Part shown: positions 1 to 10,361 of the stretch, piece after piece
Layout: each line of letters begins with the position of its first letter
How positions within the stretch are numbered: the first letter of the stretch is position 1
From: Rhabditoides inermis
Taxonomy: Eukaryota > Nematoda > Chromadorea > Rhabditida > Rhabditidae
Direction of reading: 5' to 3'
Assembly (NCBI GenBank): GCA_963966185.1
Contig: CAWZYM010000151.1
Coordinates: forward strand, 1,637,501-1,701,500
DNA: 64,000 nt
Translations under genes and position numbers: made by a program
The notes under the pieces: model-generated
What the model was told of the DNA's origin: nothing
Seen by the model: the letters and a program-made list of their open reading frames with translations, nothing else
The model's database searches: none

Positions 1-559
1 ATGTGTCGCTAAAAAGCGTATCCAAGTAATTAAATTTGCATAACTGTTCACACTAATGAAAAATGAATCTGATATTGAATTACTAACATACGAGTTTCCG
101 TCATTGGCACTCTCTTCAATATTCCCCGGAGTTAGATCAGGATGTTATATGTTGCGTCGCGAAGCTGTACAGTGGTAAAGGTGAAAAGTGATCCATCTTT
201 GTCACTAGATAATGAACTTGAAAATTTGCTAAGTTGAATGATCGATAACACCACTAGTGTACTCCTAATTGTCCCTCTTCAGTGGTGTCTGAGAATGGGA
301 GAGCGGATCGTCTTCCCCCGGATGCTGTGGAGCGTGTCGCGCGGTCGCTTCTCCACTCGCCCCATTGGCAGTCCCCAACGGAAGTGATGACGACCACACA
401 CACAAGGCGTTTTTCGCAGCGAACAAGACGCGCATTGATTGCCACATTCATGCGCGACTAGCAAAAAGTGTGGGGGACGAAGAAAAACGTAGTATGCAAA
501 ACTTCCTCTTCTTCTTTGCACAATAAAATTGAGAAGAAACGAATAAGAAAATGACTCAC
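1..559. other. Unassigned flank downstream of carboxylesterase exons
   Basis: The remaining carboxylesterase exons, including the one with the catalytic serine, should lie on this side, but I could not place any of them. A GC-rich island at about 280-450 is open in several frames without resembling the esterase family. The rest is AT-rich and looks non-coding. The gene may continue beyond the window through a long intron or be truncated. Confidence 0.4.
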
Positions 560-641
560 CCAGTGGTCCTAGGCGATAGTTGAACGTGATGAAAACGACT
601 TTGCGGGCGACAAAGTTGTCGAGAATCGCCTGAATTCACAA

Positions 642-673
<32 letters not shown>

Positions 674-819
674 CCCCTCTCTCTCCCCCTCTCTCCCTCT
701 CTCTCTCCCCCCTCTCTCTCTCCCACCTGTTGATGGAAGTCGCTGCCTCCCCCTGACTGGAACCCTCCCCCGTGGATCATCACCATCACAGGGTACGTGT
801 CGTTCGTGAACTGATAGTG

Positions 820-866
<47 letters not shown>

Positions 867-2157
867 ATACCTGCGTGGGCGCGAACACGTTGAGATAGAG
901 GCAGTCTTCTGAGAAGTGCGCCAAGTGTCGCTCCGGATCCGTCATCCGTCCGTCTGCAAATGATCTTCCCATATTCATTATGTACATTTCAGACCGGCAG
1001 TTGGCACAACTACTATCGTAACAAAACATTATTATGAAAATGATATTCTCATGCATATTCTGTACGGCACAACTATCACCATAAATCCATAAAAAGTATT
1101 ATCAGAATAGCGAGAAAAGGATTTATCGTAACAGAGTGGATACACAGTTCATGGCGCTCACCTGTCCGTTGGACGCACATGGCCGCGTATTGTGTGGCGT
1201 TCATCACTCCACGCCACTTGGCCGGAGGCTCCGGCATCTGGAAACAAAACACTCTTTCCATATCCATCCGCGTATAAGAAGGTGTGTTTTTGACATAAAA
1301 GACAACCGTGACAACATTAATGTGTACGCTAACACCAAGAAGATGTAACACGCTCTGAGAATGGCACCATACTCACCTGGAATCTGAGTGAGCCCACAGG
1401 GGGAGCGGCATAGGGAATACCCTTGAACACTGCGTAGTCATTGCCGTTGATGCGCTGCAAAACAGAACCTCACTCTGTTTTATATAGGCCATTCCCCAAT
1501 TTCATCGTACGGCATTATCGGCTAGCTCCCAGACATGGGCGAAATGACGAGGAAATTATGTGAATTCTTGTCAATTCGGAGTTTTTGCGCAGCAGTACTG
1601 TGATAAACGCAAAAAATGAAAATTCTAACGAGGACATTCTGTCGGTATAGCCTCTGGGAAGAACATATCAAAATTTGGTGCAATTTGGTCAACTTTGAAG
1701 TGAGTTATTTCTCTTGGCGTGATTCACCTACAAAATGGTCGTACATAGGATGTTATCGATTGATTGATTGATATCTCGGAAACCAATGGAACGATCAAAA
1801 ATCGCCGAGGAGAATCTATGGGGACCAGTACTACGGACATCCTGTGAAAAAAATCGTGTCATTAGGAATCTCGGGAATAGAGTTATTAACTCTAGAAGCA
1901 GGAAAACTCTGCTTCATTAGACTTCCAAATGACCCTCATTTCCCTAAAAAGAGACCGCCAAGTGCGCGAATTGCGCAATGACAGCGATACGATGAACGGG
2001 GGGGGGGGATGCCCTATAATTCACTCACCAAATACTCTCCCCTGATGGATCCCGAGTTGATAGTGAGCTCAATGGGATGGACCTTCCTGACATTGGCAGA
2101 GCCTATCCTCACTAGGAGAAGAAGGAGAATCAGAGCGAGCAGGTATCGCCAGTTCAT
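560..2157 (-). CDS. Secreted type B carboxylesterase, N-terminal part
   Basis: Six exons join in phase: 2157-2029, 1454-1377, 1237-1162, 953-871, 810-727 and 629-560. The start ATG at 2157 opens a clear signal peptide (about 20 residues, Leu/Ile rich). The mature part has the type B carboxylesterase signatures: FKGIPYAAPPVG, the SEDCLYLNVFAP motif with its conserved Cys, the oxyanion-hole HGGGF, and FNYRLGPLG at the last recognisable exon. The family hydrolyses esters or has non-catalytic adhesion roles; the serine (GxSxG) exon is not visible, so activity cannot be judged. About 173 of an expected 550 residues are present. Exon 5 (84 nt) is flanked by a CT tract on one side and a GA tract on the other (sense strand). 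The nematode CEST group is the likely home; the exact ortholog is not assignable. Confidence 0.85.
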
Positions 2158-3125
2158 CGCAGTTATCTAGAAAGACATTCTTGGAAACAATCAAATACTC
2201 ACTCATGGAAAACATATTTTAGAGAGTATTCATTGCTGATTTTTTTAGACATAATAATATATTTATGAAAATATGGTACAGATCAATCACTCACCTGTCT
2301 ACCACCTACGCCTATCTACCGTATCCTCTCTTCAAAACCGCTGTCGGCAGTGCATCCCTAATATATCACAGATCTGAAAAGACCACATCATAAATAAGCC
2401 GACCAACGCGGAACAACGACACAAAAACAGAGGGAAAGGAACGACTACAATGCCTTCTCCCGCCCTCTACTCTCACACTCGCGCGGGAGGGGTTAACCGC
2501 GCTAACGAATCTGGGGTTATCCGATTGCGGGAAGAAGCGGCAGCGGCAATGCGAGCGCGCATATCCCTTCCCGGAATCGATGTCCTAGGCAGAGAGAGGA
2601 CCCAGTACTTGCTTGCTCGCCCGCGCCCGTCACTGCTCCCTGGGGAGATATACACTACACTCTCGCAACGCGGCAGCCGCATTGTTTGTGGCCGCTGGAC
2701 ACCTAAGAAAAGACGCGCGCAGAGTTGCCAAAGTCTTCTACAACCTGACAATACGGACATCATAACAATCGGCATATTCGGACACGACTGCAGAGAGTGA
2801 GCGTGCGCTTGATTGCCGGCATTGTTGTCCTCCTCCCCTCTTCTCCCTTTGCGTGTCGCCCTTTTCCCGATTGCATGCCGGCCCCGGAAGTGCGAATACA
2901 CCATTCCACCAGCCCTCCAAACCAACCATTCCTCCAAATCAATACAGGGATATCCCAACAACGTCACAATGTCACTTTTTATCTCACAAAACCTGAACAT
3001 TCGCAAAAAAACCGGTCAGTAACAAAATCTGCACACAACAACATAACATGAGTTCAATAAAGCATAATGAGATAGTAACCACCATAATCTCTGTCATTTT
3101 ACAGTACCCAACTACCGTATACCCG
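2158..3125. other. Intergenic, carboxylesterase promoter region
   Basis: This lies between the 3' end of the MAGE gene and the start of the carboxylesterase gene, both on the minus strand. A GC-rich island covers about 2450-2800 and produces several overlapping ORFs on both strands, none with recognisable family features. A plus-strand AATAAA occurs near 3056. I found no RNA gene or repeat. Confidence 0.4.
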
Positions 3126-3259
3126 CTAGTTCTTGTCTTTGTTGTATTTTTGCTTCTCCTTGGCGTCTGTGTAGTAATCCTTCCACGATTCCGGACGATC
3201 GTCGCCATTGATGTCACAGAAGGCAGTCAGCATTTGCTGGAATAGAACAAGTGGAGAGG

Positions 3260-3316
<57 letters not shown>

Positions 3317-6127
3317 AGAGATGGGCTGACCATGGGACAGATGGTCGCGACAGCCCTCGGCCCCCACTGGTAGATGATCTGGTCGGGCTCCCCGTTACCC
3401 ACCTCCACGCGCTTCCACTCGATCCAGCCTAAAAACGAAAACGTGATTAATCACAACACCAAGAATCACAAAATAACTCATTTACATGATCGCATACACA
3501 CACACACACACACACACTAAATGATCAAAACTCACTCGTCATTAGCATAATGATTCTAGACAGGTCCTCGCGGACACAACTTGTCCGTCCTTGCACGGAT
3601 GCCCTGTCGCCATTCCTACTCACTGCGCGCGCGGCAGACGGCGGCTCGACAGCCACACTAACACCACTACCCACTCTCACACGGTACGCACATAGGACAT
3701 GCCTGGGTCAGCCTGACGTATGCGGCACGCAGTATCCAAACTACGCAATACATACTCATGTTCTATGCCAAAAGGGTGATTTTGCGCTTGTGCAAGAAAT
3801 TGTGCGAAACGGGACCGGGGGAAAAAGCGGCTCAAGCTTCATCGAAACCATGTTGCAAGATCTAGCCTAACATAGCTCCTTTTACAGCCATGTCGCTCAT
3901 GTGTGTGATCCAGTCGCAGCTCTACCTCTGCCTTGCCGCCTTCGTCGTCGTGTCCATTGTGTGGATCTACGGAGTCAAGGACTCGCACAGGGCGCAGCAG
4001 TACAGACAGGCGCGAAGGAACACCAAGCGGTATGCAGCTACTTCCTCTCCCTCACTCCCTCCCTCTTATCTCACTTCGAACATCCTCCTTTTCAGCCCCA
4101 GCCAGGTCGTCTACCGCAGCTGCGCGACGCAGACGCAGCCGCGCCGCGTGCGCTTCGCAGGTACGCGCATTCCTCCCCACACTATCCTATCCTCCACTGT
4201 TCAGTGCCGTCTCGCAGCACCGACTCTTCCCTAGTCGCCAACACTGCCGATCGAATGATCCAGTATCCCACAGGCATTCGCTACTACTGATTCAAGCACA
4301 ACTCGCCTAACCCGACCACTACTCGCATCACTGACTCGTGCCTTTGAAATAAATGATTTATTTTCGTATGTAACGATTCCAACAGCAAAAATACCGCACG
4401 CCGGTATCATAGTTTCCAAATTAGTTGGTAAATTTCCGAGTCAGAATTTCCGTGATTTGATGCCTCATTCATCGCCATATATCGCCCAGTAAAAATAATA
4501 AATGGCGAGAATATTTTGTGAACGTACCTTTCTGTACCCACTCGGCCGTGTGGCTGGGGCCGATCAGCTTGGAGAGGTCGCCCAGCGTCGCGTCCCTTCC
4601 GCCCTGCTCCAAGCCGAGGCCGTCCTAAACACAACAACATGCTCTCTCTCTCTCTCTCATAAATAGGCAATATGAACTCACGAGGAACTCGCTCAGCTGT
4701 GTGTCGTTGACGGCGTTAGTGTCTGCGAGTGGATTGCGGGACATCTGCATGAATGACAGCACCGCCAGGAGGAGACCGTGCTTCGCGTCTTCCTGCAAGC
4801 CACACTCGGTTATGTCTTTCTGGTGATTACTTGTTCTTATTGACGTTTGACAAGAAGACTTGACCGCAATCGAGTTTTATGCATAAGTCTGCAGGTACTG
4901 CTCCACCGAAGCATACAGTAATCGTTCTGCGCAATTAAGTTGTGCTATTTACGGAATTCAACAATACAAATCGAGCCGCAGGTGCAACGGATAAAGCGAG
5001 TAGCGAGAAGACGAGAACACTAGATCTAGAACACATAGTACACATACAGTATCCCTATCCCACCAACACGGCTCTCTCTCTCTCTCTCTCCATCTCTCTC
5101 CCAACTGACCAGTATGGATCTATGTCTGTCGTCGTCATCCAGGTCAGGCCCCCCGTGTCGCATCGCCACCTTGTTCACCACGTACATCTTCCCGCCAGGC
5201 CCGTTCACCAACTGAAAAAAATGGAATCGTTAGTCTTCGAAATTTTGATATTTGATGTCAGATGTCACTTGAACTCCATTCGCCATCCCCTATGGAATGC
5301 ACGTAAGCACATCCAGAACTCACTGAATGTAGCCGCGATTGTGATGATTTCTGCACGCGACATGTGCGTGTCTATCCGTATTCTCCCTATTCGTACTCTA
5401 ATTATCAGACAGTTGCAATGCTGCGAAGGGGGAAGAGGACGATTAACGCGTTCTCGCACATGGCAATCCGATACAAATGTAGTGCGTTTCGAATCGGATC
5501 ACAGGGTGGAGCGCCGCCGAAAGAAATTGCATTGCGAGCGACGAAGAGCCACGGTGTTTGGTGAGACGGAAATAGACACTCGCATGCTAATCAACACTGA
5601 GAAAGTCTTCTGAGAATGAATGAAGGGTGAGTCAGAATACCCTAAGCAGAGTGAAGCAATCGGAATCGAAAACGAAACGACACCAATTCGGAAAAAAACA
5701 TAGGAGAGTCTACCCACGTGTAGGCCGGGCGCCTTGAGGACTGAGGGCAGCAGCTTCATCGCCTGCGTGTACGTCGTCTTGGACGCGCCGAACAGCTTCT
5801 TCATGTCCGGCTCTTTCACAACACCCTACATACACACCAACGAATAGACAAATAAAAATAAAAAAAACTTGGAAAAGCGAGGCGATGAAGAACGCCAACC
5901 TTGCTGTCCATGGACGTGATGAGGTACTGCGCAATGTCCTTGGCCAAGTCCTGCGCGTTCGAGCTAACATCCTGCAATAGTATATAATAAAGGGTTGTAT
6001 TTAAATTACAAATGAATGCATGTGACACAAAAACAACTCCACTCACGTTGTCTTGCTCGTCGCCATCGCTTTCGTTTCGTTGACGGGATTGTGTCGCCTT
6101 GCGCGTTGATCTGCGTTGTGATGCCAT
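3126..6127 (-). CDS. MAGE-domain protein, NSE3 (SMC5/6 complex subunit)
   Basis: Eight exons give a complete 259-residue protein: 6127-6047, 5971-5900, 5825-5718, 5211-5110, 4792-4682, 4624-4528, 3428-3331 and 3236-3126. All joins keep phase. A basic N-tail precedes a MAGE homology domain (tandem winged helices): the exon at 4792 has HGLLLAVLSFM, matching the family GLL-hydrophobic helix, and the C-terminal part has IIYQWGPRAVA, matching the diagnostic MAGE WGPRA motif, followed by a SWKDYYTDA tail. Single-copy short MAGE proteins outside placental mammals are NSE3/NSMCE3 orthologs, which pair with NSE1 and NSE4 in the SMC5/6 DNA-repair complex; NSE3 identity is inference from that. The 1.1 kb intron 3429-4527 holds an antisense gene. 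A GA tract (CT on the sense strand) at 3264-3313 precedes the last acceptor. Confidence 0.88.
3890..4290 (+). CDS. Small single-pass membrane protein, nested in MAGE intron
   Basis: Three exons (3890-4029, 4096-4160, 4205-4290) give a 96-residue protein. The ATG follows TTTTACAGCC, an acceptor just before the start, which suggests trans-splicing or a 5'UTR intron. Residues about 8-27 form one hydrophobic span (LYLCLAAFVVVSIVWIYGV), followed by a basic stretch rich in Arg/Gln and a C-terminus ending in RYY. An AATAAA at 4348 lies about 60 nt past the stop. The gene is antisense to and wholly inside intron 6 of the MAGE gene. I do not recognise the family. The short N-side and basic cytoplasmic side suggest a single-pass protein with the C-terminus inside. 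Confidence rests on clean splice sites, phase and the polyadenylation signal. Confidence 0.6.
4348..4353 (+). terminator. Polyadenylation signal of the nested gene
   Basis: Canonical AATAAA 58 nt past the stop of the nested membrane-protein gene. Confidence 0.6.
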
Positions 6128-8330
6128 CTAAATCTAAAATAAAACATTTTCATAACAGAAAAGCGAACACACAGTGATGAGACAAAGGCGACAATGTCGG
6201 TATTTGTTCAAACAGCGATTTCCCGCGTGGAATTATAGTGCGCTGGAACAGCTACATACACATGGAGAGCGGACTACCGTACTCTGCAATGCGGGGGGTG
6301 AGACAGGTGTTTGCATTGATAAATGTATATGCGTGAATCATATTTTCTGCATTCTCATGTGACAACGCGGGTGGCTGCAATTTGATTGTCAGGGAGGGTT
6401 TCTTATCGCATTCGCACTCACGTGAGCACATAAAGCGTTTAAAAAAGTATAATCCCTTGATTGTTCGAGAATGTGTACCACCAAAGATCTCACTTTCGGG
6501 TGGTCAGAGATATAATCTTGGCCAGAAAAGAAACGGTTTGTGCTTTCCTCATCTGACGACAACAAACCCCTCGTAGTCTCACTTGAAAGGACTGCGGGGC
6601 GATCCAAATGTTTGCTCATTACGAGAGAGCGGTTGTCTCCAGCGGATAATCTGGTCAGCGCCGCTCCGCTGGTCATGCAATATCTGTCCATGCATCAACT
6701 ATATGTCCTTGTTCACACCCCAACCACAGATGCAGGTCTAGGTCATCATTTTCGCGCGATAACCACTACTGACAACCGCCCACCACTTCATAGGGGGTAA
6801 AATAAGTTCCAGTCTGACTAATCTGACAACAAATGTCGGCAAACATCATTGTTGTTCTTGGACAGCGTGACTCATTCAATGCTTTCGCAATCTCGTGTGA
6901 TCAGGTGAACTGAAATCACCTTCTGAAAGATGTTTTCCTAGGTGACGCCTATCTCTCTGTGTGGTTAGGTGTTTGTTATGTTCTCTTTCCTCTCCGGTGC
7001 ACAAAAAGTTGTTGATCGTAGTCTGCTGGACTGGCCTGAGGAGAATGGGTGAGACAAAAGTGAAAGCACGGGTGCTTTAAACCTCCTCTGGAACGGACAG
7101 CGGCGGACAGAAAAAGCGCGCAATCGATTCGCCTCGCCTCAGGGAATTGAGAGGGAGTGCGCGAGGCAGACGCGTTGCCAAGAGAGTAGTAGGAGTAATT
7201 TCGGAGTGGCGAACAGAGAAACCGCTCCCCTCATGTGACACTCTTTCGCAATGGAAGGGACGACGATGTGGCAAAACAGACTATTTCTGTCAGACAAGTG
7301 CACTCTGGTTGTTATGGCCATCTCGCACGCGAAAGCTACACGGGCGAGGACGCTCCTAGGTGGCGATGCAGGAGAGTCAACGTGTGTAACGAAACGTTTC
7401 CGACATTTTTTCGGACGGCCACCAGTGGTGTTTGGTGCATACGCGCGTGAGGCACGCGCCTTGTATGGGCTAATTGCCTTCTCGGGGGTTGTTTACCAGG
7501 CATCGATGCCAGCGCGGTCAGCCGCTGCTGCCGCTGCTGCAGCATCGATCGCGCACGGCACGCGTTCGGCTCGCTCCGCCCAGCCACCCGGCGGTCCCCA
7601 CTCTTCAGTCGTATAGCGCTCTTTTGGCGGCAAATATTGAAATACGGGAGAATAGAGATAATGAAACAAGTGAGGGTTCATTTTAAACCTACTTAAACAA
7701 ATATGTATATAGTTTGAATTCGTAGTTTGTTGATTGATATTAATCAAATTAATCGAGGTCATTCAAAATGTGCACGCTCAGGCCGGCTGGCGCCAACCCC
7801 TCGCTGTTTTCCCTCCGTGTGGGCGGGGCTTCGTATCGCGACCGTCCCCCCTATTCAGTCGCGTCGCGGCAGTTCAAACGCTAATATCATCTTATTTGCA
7901 TAAATACTATTTTTTCATGTTATGTTTTTGTTCTAACATTGATAGAAAATATATTTAAGGTGAATTATTCAAATAAATTTCAATTTTCTGGTTCACAGCT
8001 GTTTCATCTTTTGTCTTTTTGCAATGTGCACGCTCTGCTGTATGGCAGCCGCCAGCCCCCTTTAGAACGTGACGTTGGCGCGCTCGGCTCCGCATTGACA
8101 GAGCAGAGTGTCGGTGTGGAAGGTTCTTGTCATGTCGTCTATCCGAGTTTCACTTTCATAATATATTATCTAGTATTCGTACATAATACTGTCAACTATT
8201 ATCCTTTCATTTTTCACATGGAAATGCTTCCGATCCTCTCATTTTGAATCTCTTTGTGTTTGTCGCGACTTATACTCTTGTGTTATTGTCGACTTATGAT
8301 TTGATTGCAGTAACCGACCTTACCAACGCA
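6128..8330. other. Divergent promoter region, MAGE / 14-3-3
   Basis: This 2.2 kb separates two divergently transcribed genes. GC-rich islands (about 7080-7350 and 7430-7620) alternate with AT-rich DNA and yield several overlapping spurious ORFs. A 13-bp word (AATGTGCACGCTC) occurs near 7766 and again near 8022. An acceptor-like TTGATTGCAG at 8310, 21 nt before the 14-3-3 ATG, marks either trans-splicing or the end of a 5'UTR intron. Confidence 0.45.
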
Positions 8331-9803
8331 ATGGCTGACAACAAGGACGAGCTCGTGCAGAGGGCCAAGCTGGCTGAGCAGGTATGTTCTTTTCTATATA
8401 TCATTTCAGTGACTCATAGGTTTCGTTTTTGGTTTTCTCATTGCTTGTGTTTAGGCTGAGCGTTACGACGACATGGCCCAGTCCATGAAGAAGGTGACTG
8501 AGCTCGGAGCTGAGCTGTCCAACGAGGAGCGCAACCTCCTCTCCGTCGCCTACAAGAACGTTGTCGGTGCTCGCCGTTCTTCCTGGAGGGTGATCTCCTC
8601 GATCGAGCAGAAGACCGAGGGATCCGAGAAGAAGCAGCAGATGGCCAAGGAGTACCGCGAGAAGGTCGAGAAGGAGCTCCGCGACATCTGCCAGGATGTG
8701 CTGGTGAGTTGGGTATTCGGGTGCCATGGGGACCGAGCGGCTACTCGTATCGATTGCGCCCGCACCGAGCACTTTGATGTGCAGACAGCTAGAGAGCGAA
8801 AGCATAGAGGCTCGCGCTCGGGTCACTCTGCGCATTACACAGCGTATCGATTTCGGATACAAGGCTTCTGGAAGGGAACAAAGATTAATGATGATACTTT
8901 TCAGAACCTCCTCGACAAGTTCCTCATCCCCAAGGCCGGAAACCCCGAGTCTAAGGTCTTCTACCTGAAGATGAAGGGAGACTACTACCGTTACCTCGCC
9001 GAGGTCGCCTCCGGCGATGACAGGACCGGTGAGTGTGTGTGTGACAACCCTTACTAACGGAATGATGGCCCACTAATATTCTTGGCAACCTGTGTGAAGT
9101 TCATGGCCGCCGAGGTGGTCGGTGTGCATTTTCTCCTGGTAGCGAAGGTAGTCGAGAATATTTTGGGCCTAGTATGCATGCATCTGAGCTGAAATTATGG
9201 TTGGATTGTTGCAGCTGTTGTCGAGAAGTCGCAGCAGTCCTACCAGGAGGCCTTCGATATTGCCAAGGAGAAGATGCAGCCGACCCACCCCATCCGCCTC
9301 GGCCTGGCCCTTAACTTCTCCGTGTTCTACTATGAGATCCTGAACTCTCCGGAGAAGGCCTGCCAGCTGGCTAAGCAGGTTCGTTACCATTTCCTTTTTA
9401 GAAGCCTCCCAGCTGGGCCAGGACTCGTACAGCCAAGCGCTGGACATTGCCAAAGCCCAGCTTACCACGACGCACCCTGTGCGCCTTGGACTGGCTCTGA
9501 ACTACTCTGTCTTCTTTTACGAAGTTGCTCAGAGCCCTGATAGGGCTTGCCAGCTTGCGAAGCAGGTTGACAGTTTCTTCAATTTCATAAAATTGCAATC
9601 ACTTCCACGAAATTCCTCAGGAAATAATTTCTGCTTTGCAGGCGTTCGATGATGCCATCGCTGAGCTCGATACCCTCAACGAGGACTCTTACAAGGACTC
9701 TACCCTGATCATGCAGCTGCTCAGGGACAACCTGACTCTCTGGACCTCCGACAACGCCGGAGAGGACCAGGAGGCTCTTGACCAGGGAGAGGGCAACAAC
9801 TAA
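8331..9803 (+). CDS. 14-3-3 protein with mutually exclusive exon 4a/4b
   Basis: Exons 8331-8381, 8455-8703, 8905-9028, then either 4a (9215-9378) or 4b (9402-9565), then 9642-9803 give a 249-residue 14-3-3 protein, the usual family length. Family signatures: [51 protein letters not shown], and [16 protein letters not shown] near the end; a short acidic tail ends in GNN. 14-3-3 dimers bind phospho-Ser/Thr motifs on many clients. Exons 4a and 4b are each 164 nt, in the same phase, and encode alternative versions of the same helices (33 of 55 residues identical by eye); the groove residues around LALN and FYYE are kept in both. Using both would need a 23-nt intron or would shift the frame. Codon bias is strong, fitting high expression. 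C. elegans counterparts are FTT-2 and PAR-5; I cannot tell which. Confidence 0.95.
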
Positions 9804-10361
9804 GCCGGGTCACTCCAAACCGAACTTTACCGCAGCTGTGCACCATACCCCGTGTGTGTTGTAGTCAGGCCCCGTCCTTCTCGTCTTGATCTGAGTATCT
9901 TTTAATTTAAGCAACGTCTCACCATGTATGAAAAACCAGGAGCGAAGCATCTGTAGCAAAGTGATAGTTACGCAGCCATGTGCTTGCGATTTGTTTCTAT
10001 TCATCAGCACGTGTTCGGTGTATCGTTTCCTTTTTGAAATGTCTGTTCTCAAATTGTCAGTTGAATTACAACGTTTATATAATAATTATATATTTTATAC
10101 AGAATGTTTGACCGATTTTGTTCGTTGTGTGAGAGGGAAGAGACAGGGTCCGCTGCAAACACGACGGAATAAATTATAATGCTTTTGTGATTTTGCGATT
10201 GGGTGTGGGAATCGCTGAAACCCGATCTCTGCGAAGAGTTGCTTGTATTGATTGACACCTGTTATCTAATTTGTGGTGCCCGGACAGTTCTCGCGGGAGA
10301 GAAATATCACTGCATGTTGGCTGGGCGTCGATTGCTGCACACTAGTCTGCACAGCTCTAGA
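9804..10361 (+). other. 14-3-3 3'UTR and short intergenic gap
   Basis: AT-rich sequence with an AATAAA at about 10168 (GGAATAAATT), the likely polyadenylation signal, some 365 nt past the stop. The next gene starts at 10362. No other gene is seen. Confidence 0.6.

Noticed and set aside
280..450. GC-rich open segment as the next carboxylesterase exon
   Set aside because: No frame matches the expected region after FNYRLGPLG and no acceptor gives the right phase.
2797..3051. Plus-strand ORF with a signal-peptide-like start and an AATAAA just after it
   Set aside because: The overlapping frames and low-complexity tail look like chance; kept only as a possibility.
3550..3870. 106-codon plus-strand ORF before the nested gene
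   Set aside because: No acceptor, polyadenylation signal or recognisable composition; it lies in the MAGE intron and ends just before the nested gene's acceptor.
7251..7616. 121-codon plus-strand ORF in the 14-3-3 upstream region
   Set aside because: GC-rich island with overlapping frames on both strands, an Ala run from a GCT/GCC repeat, no splice sites and no family features.
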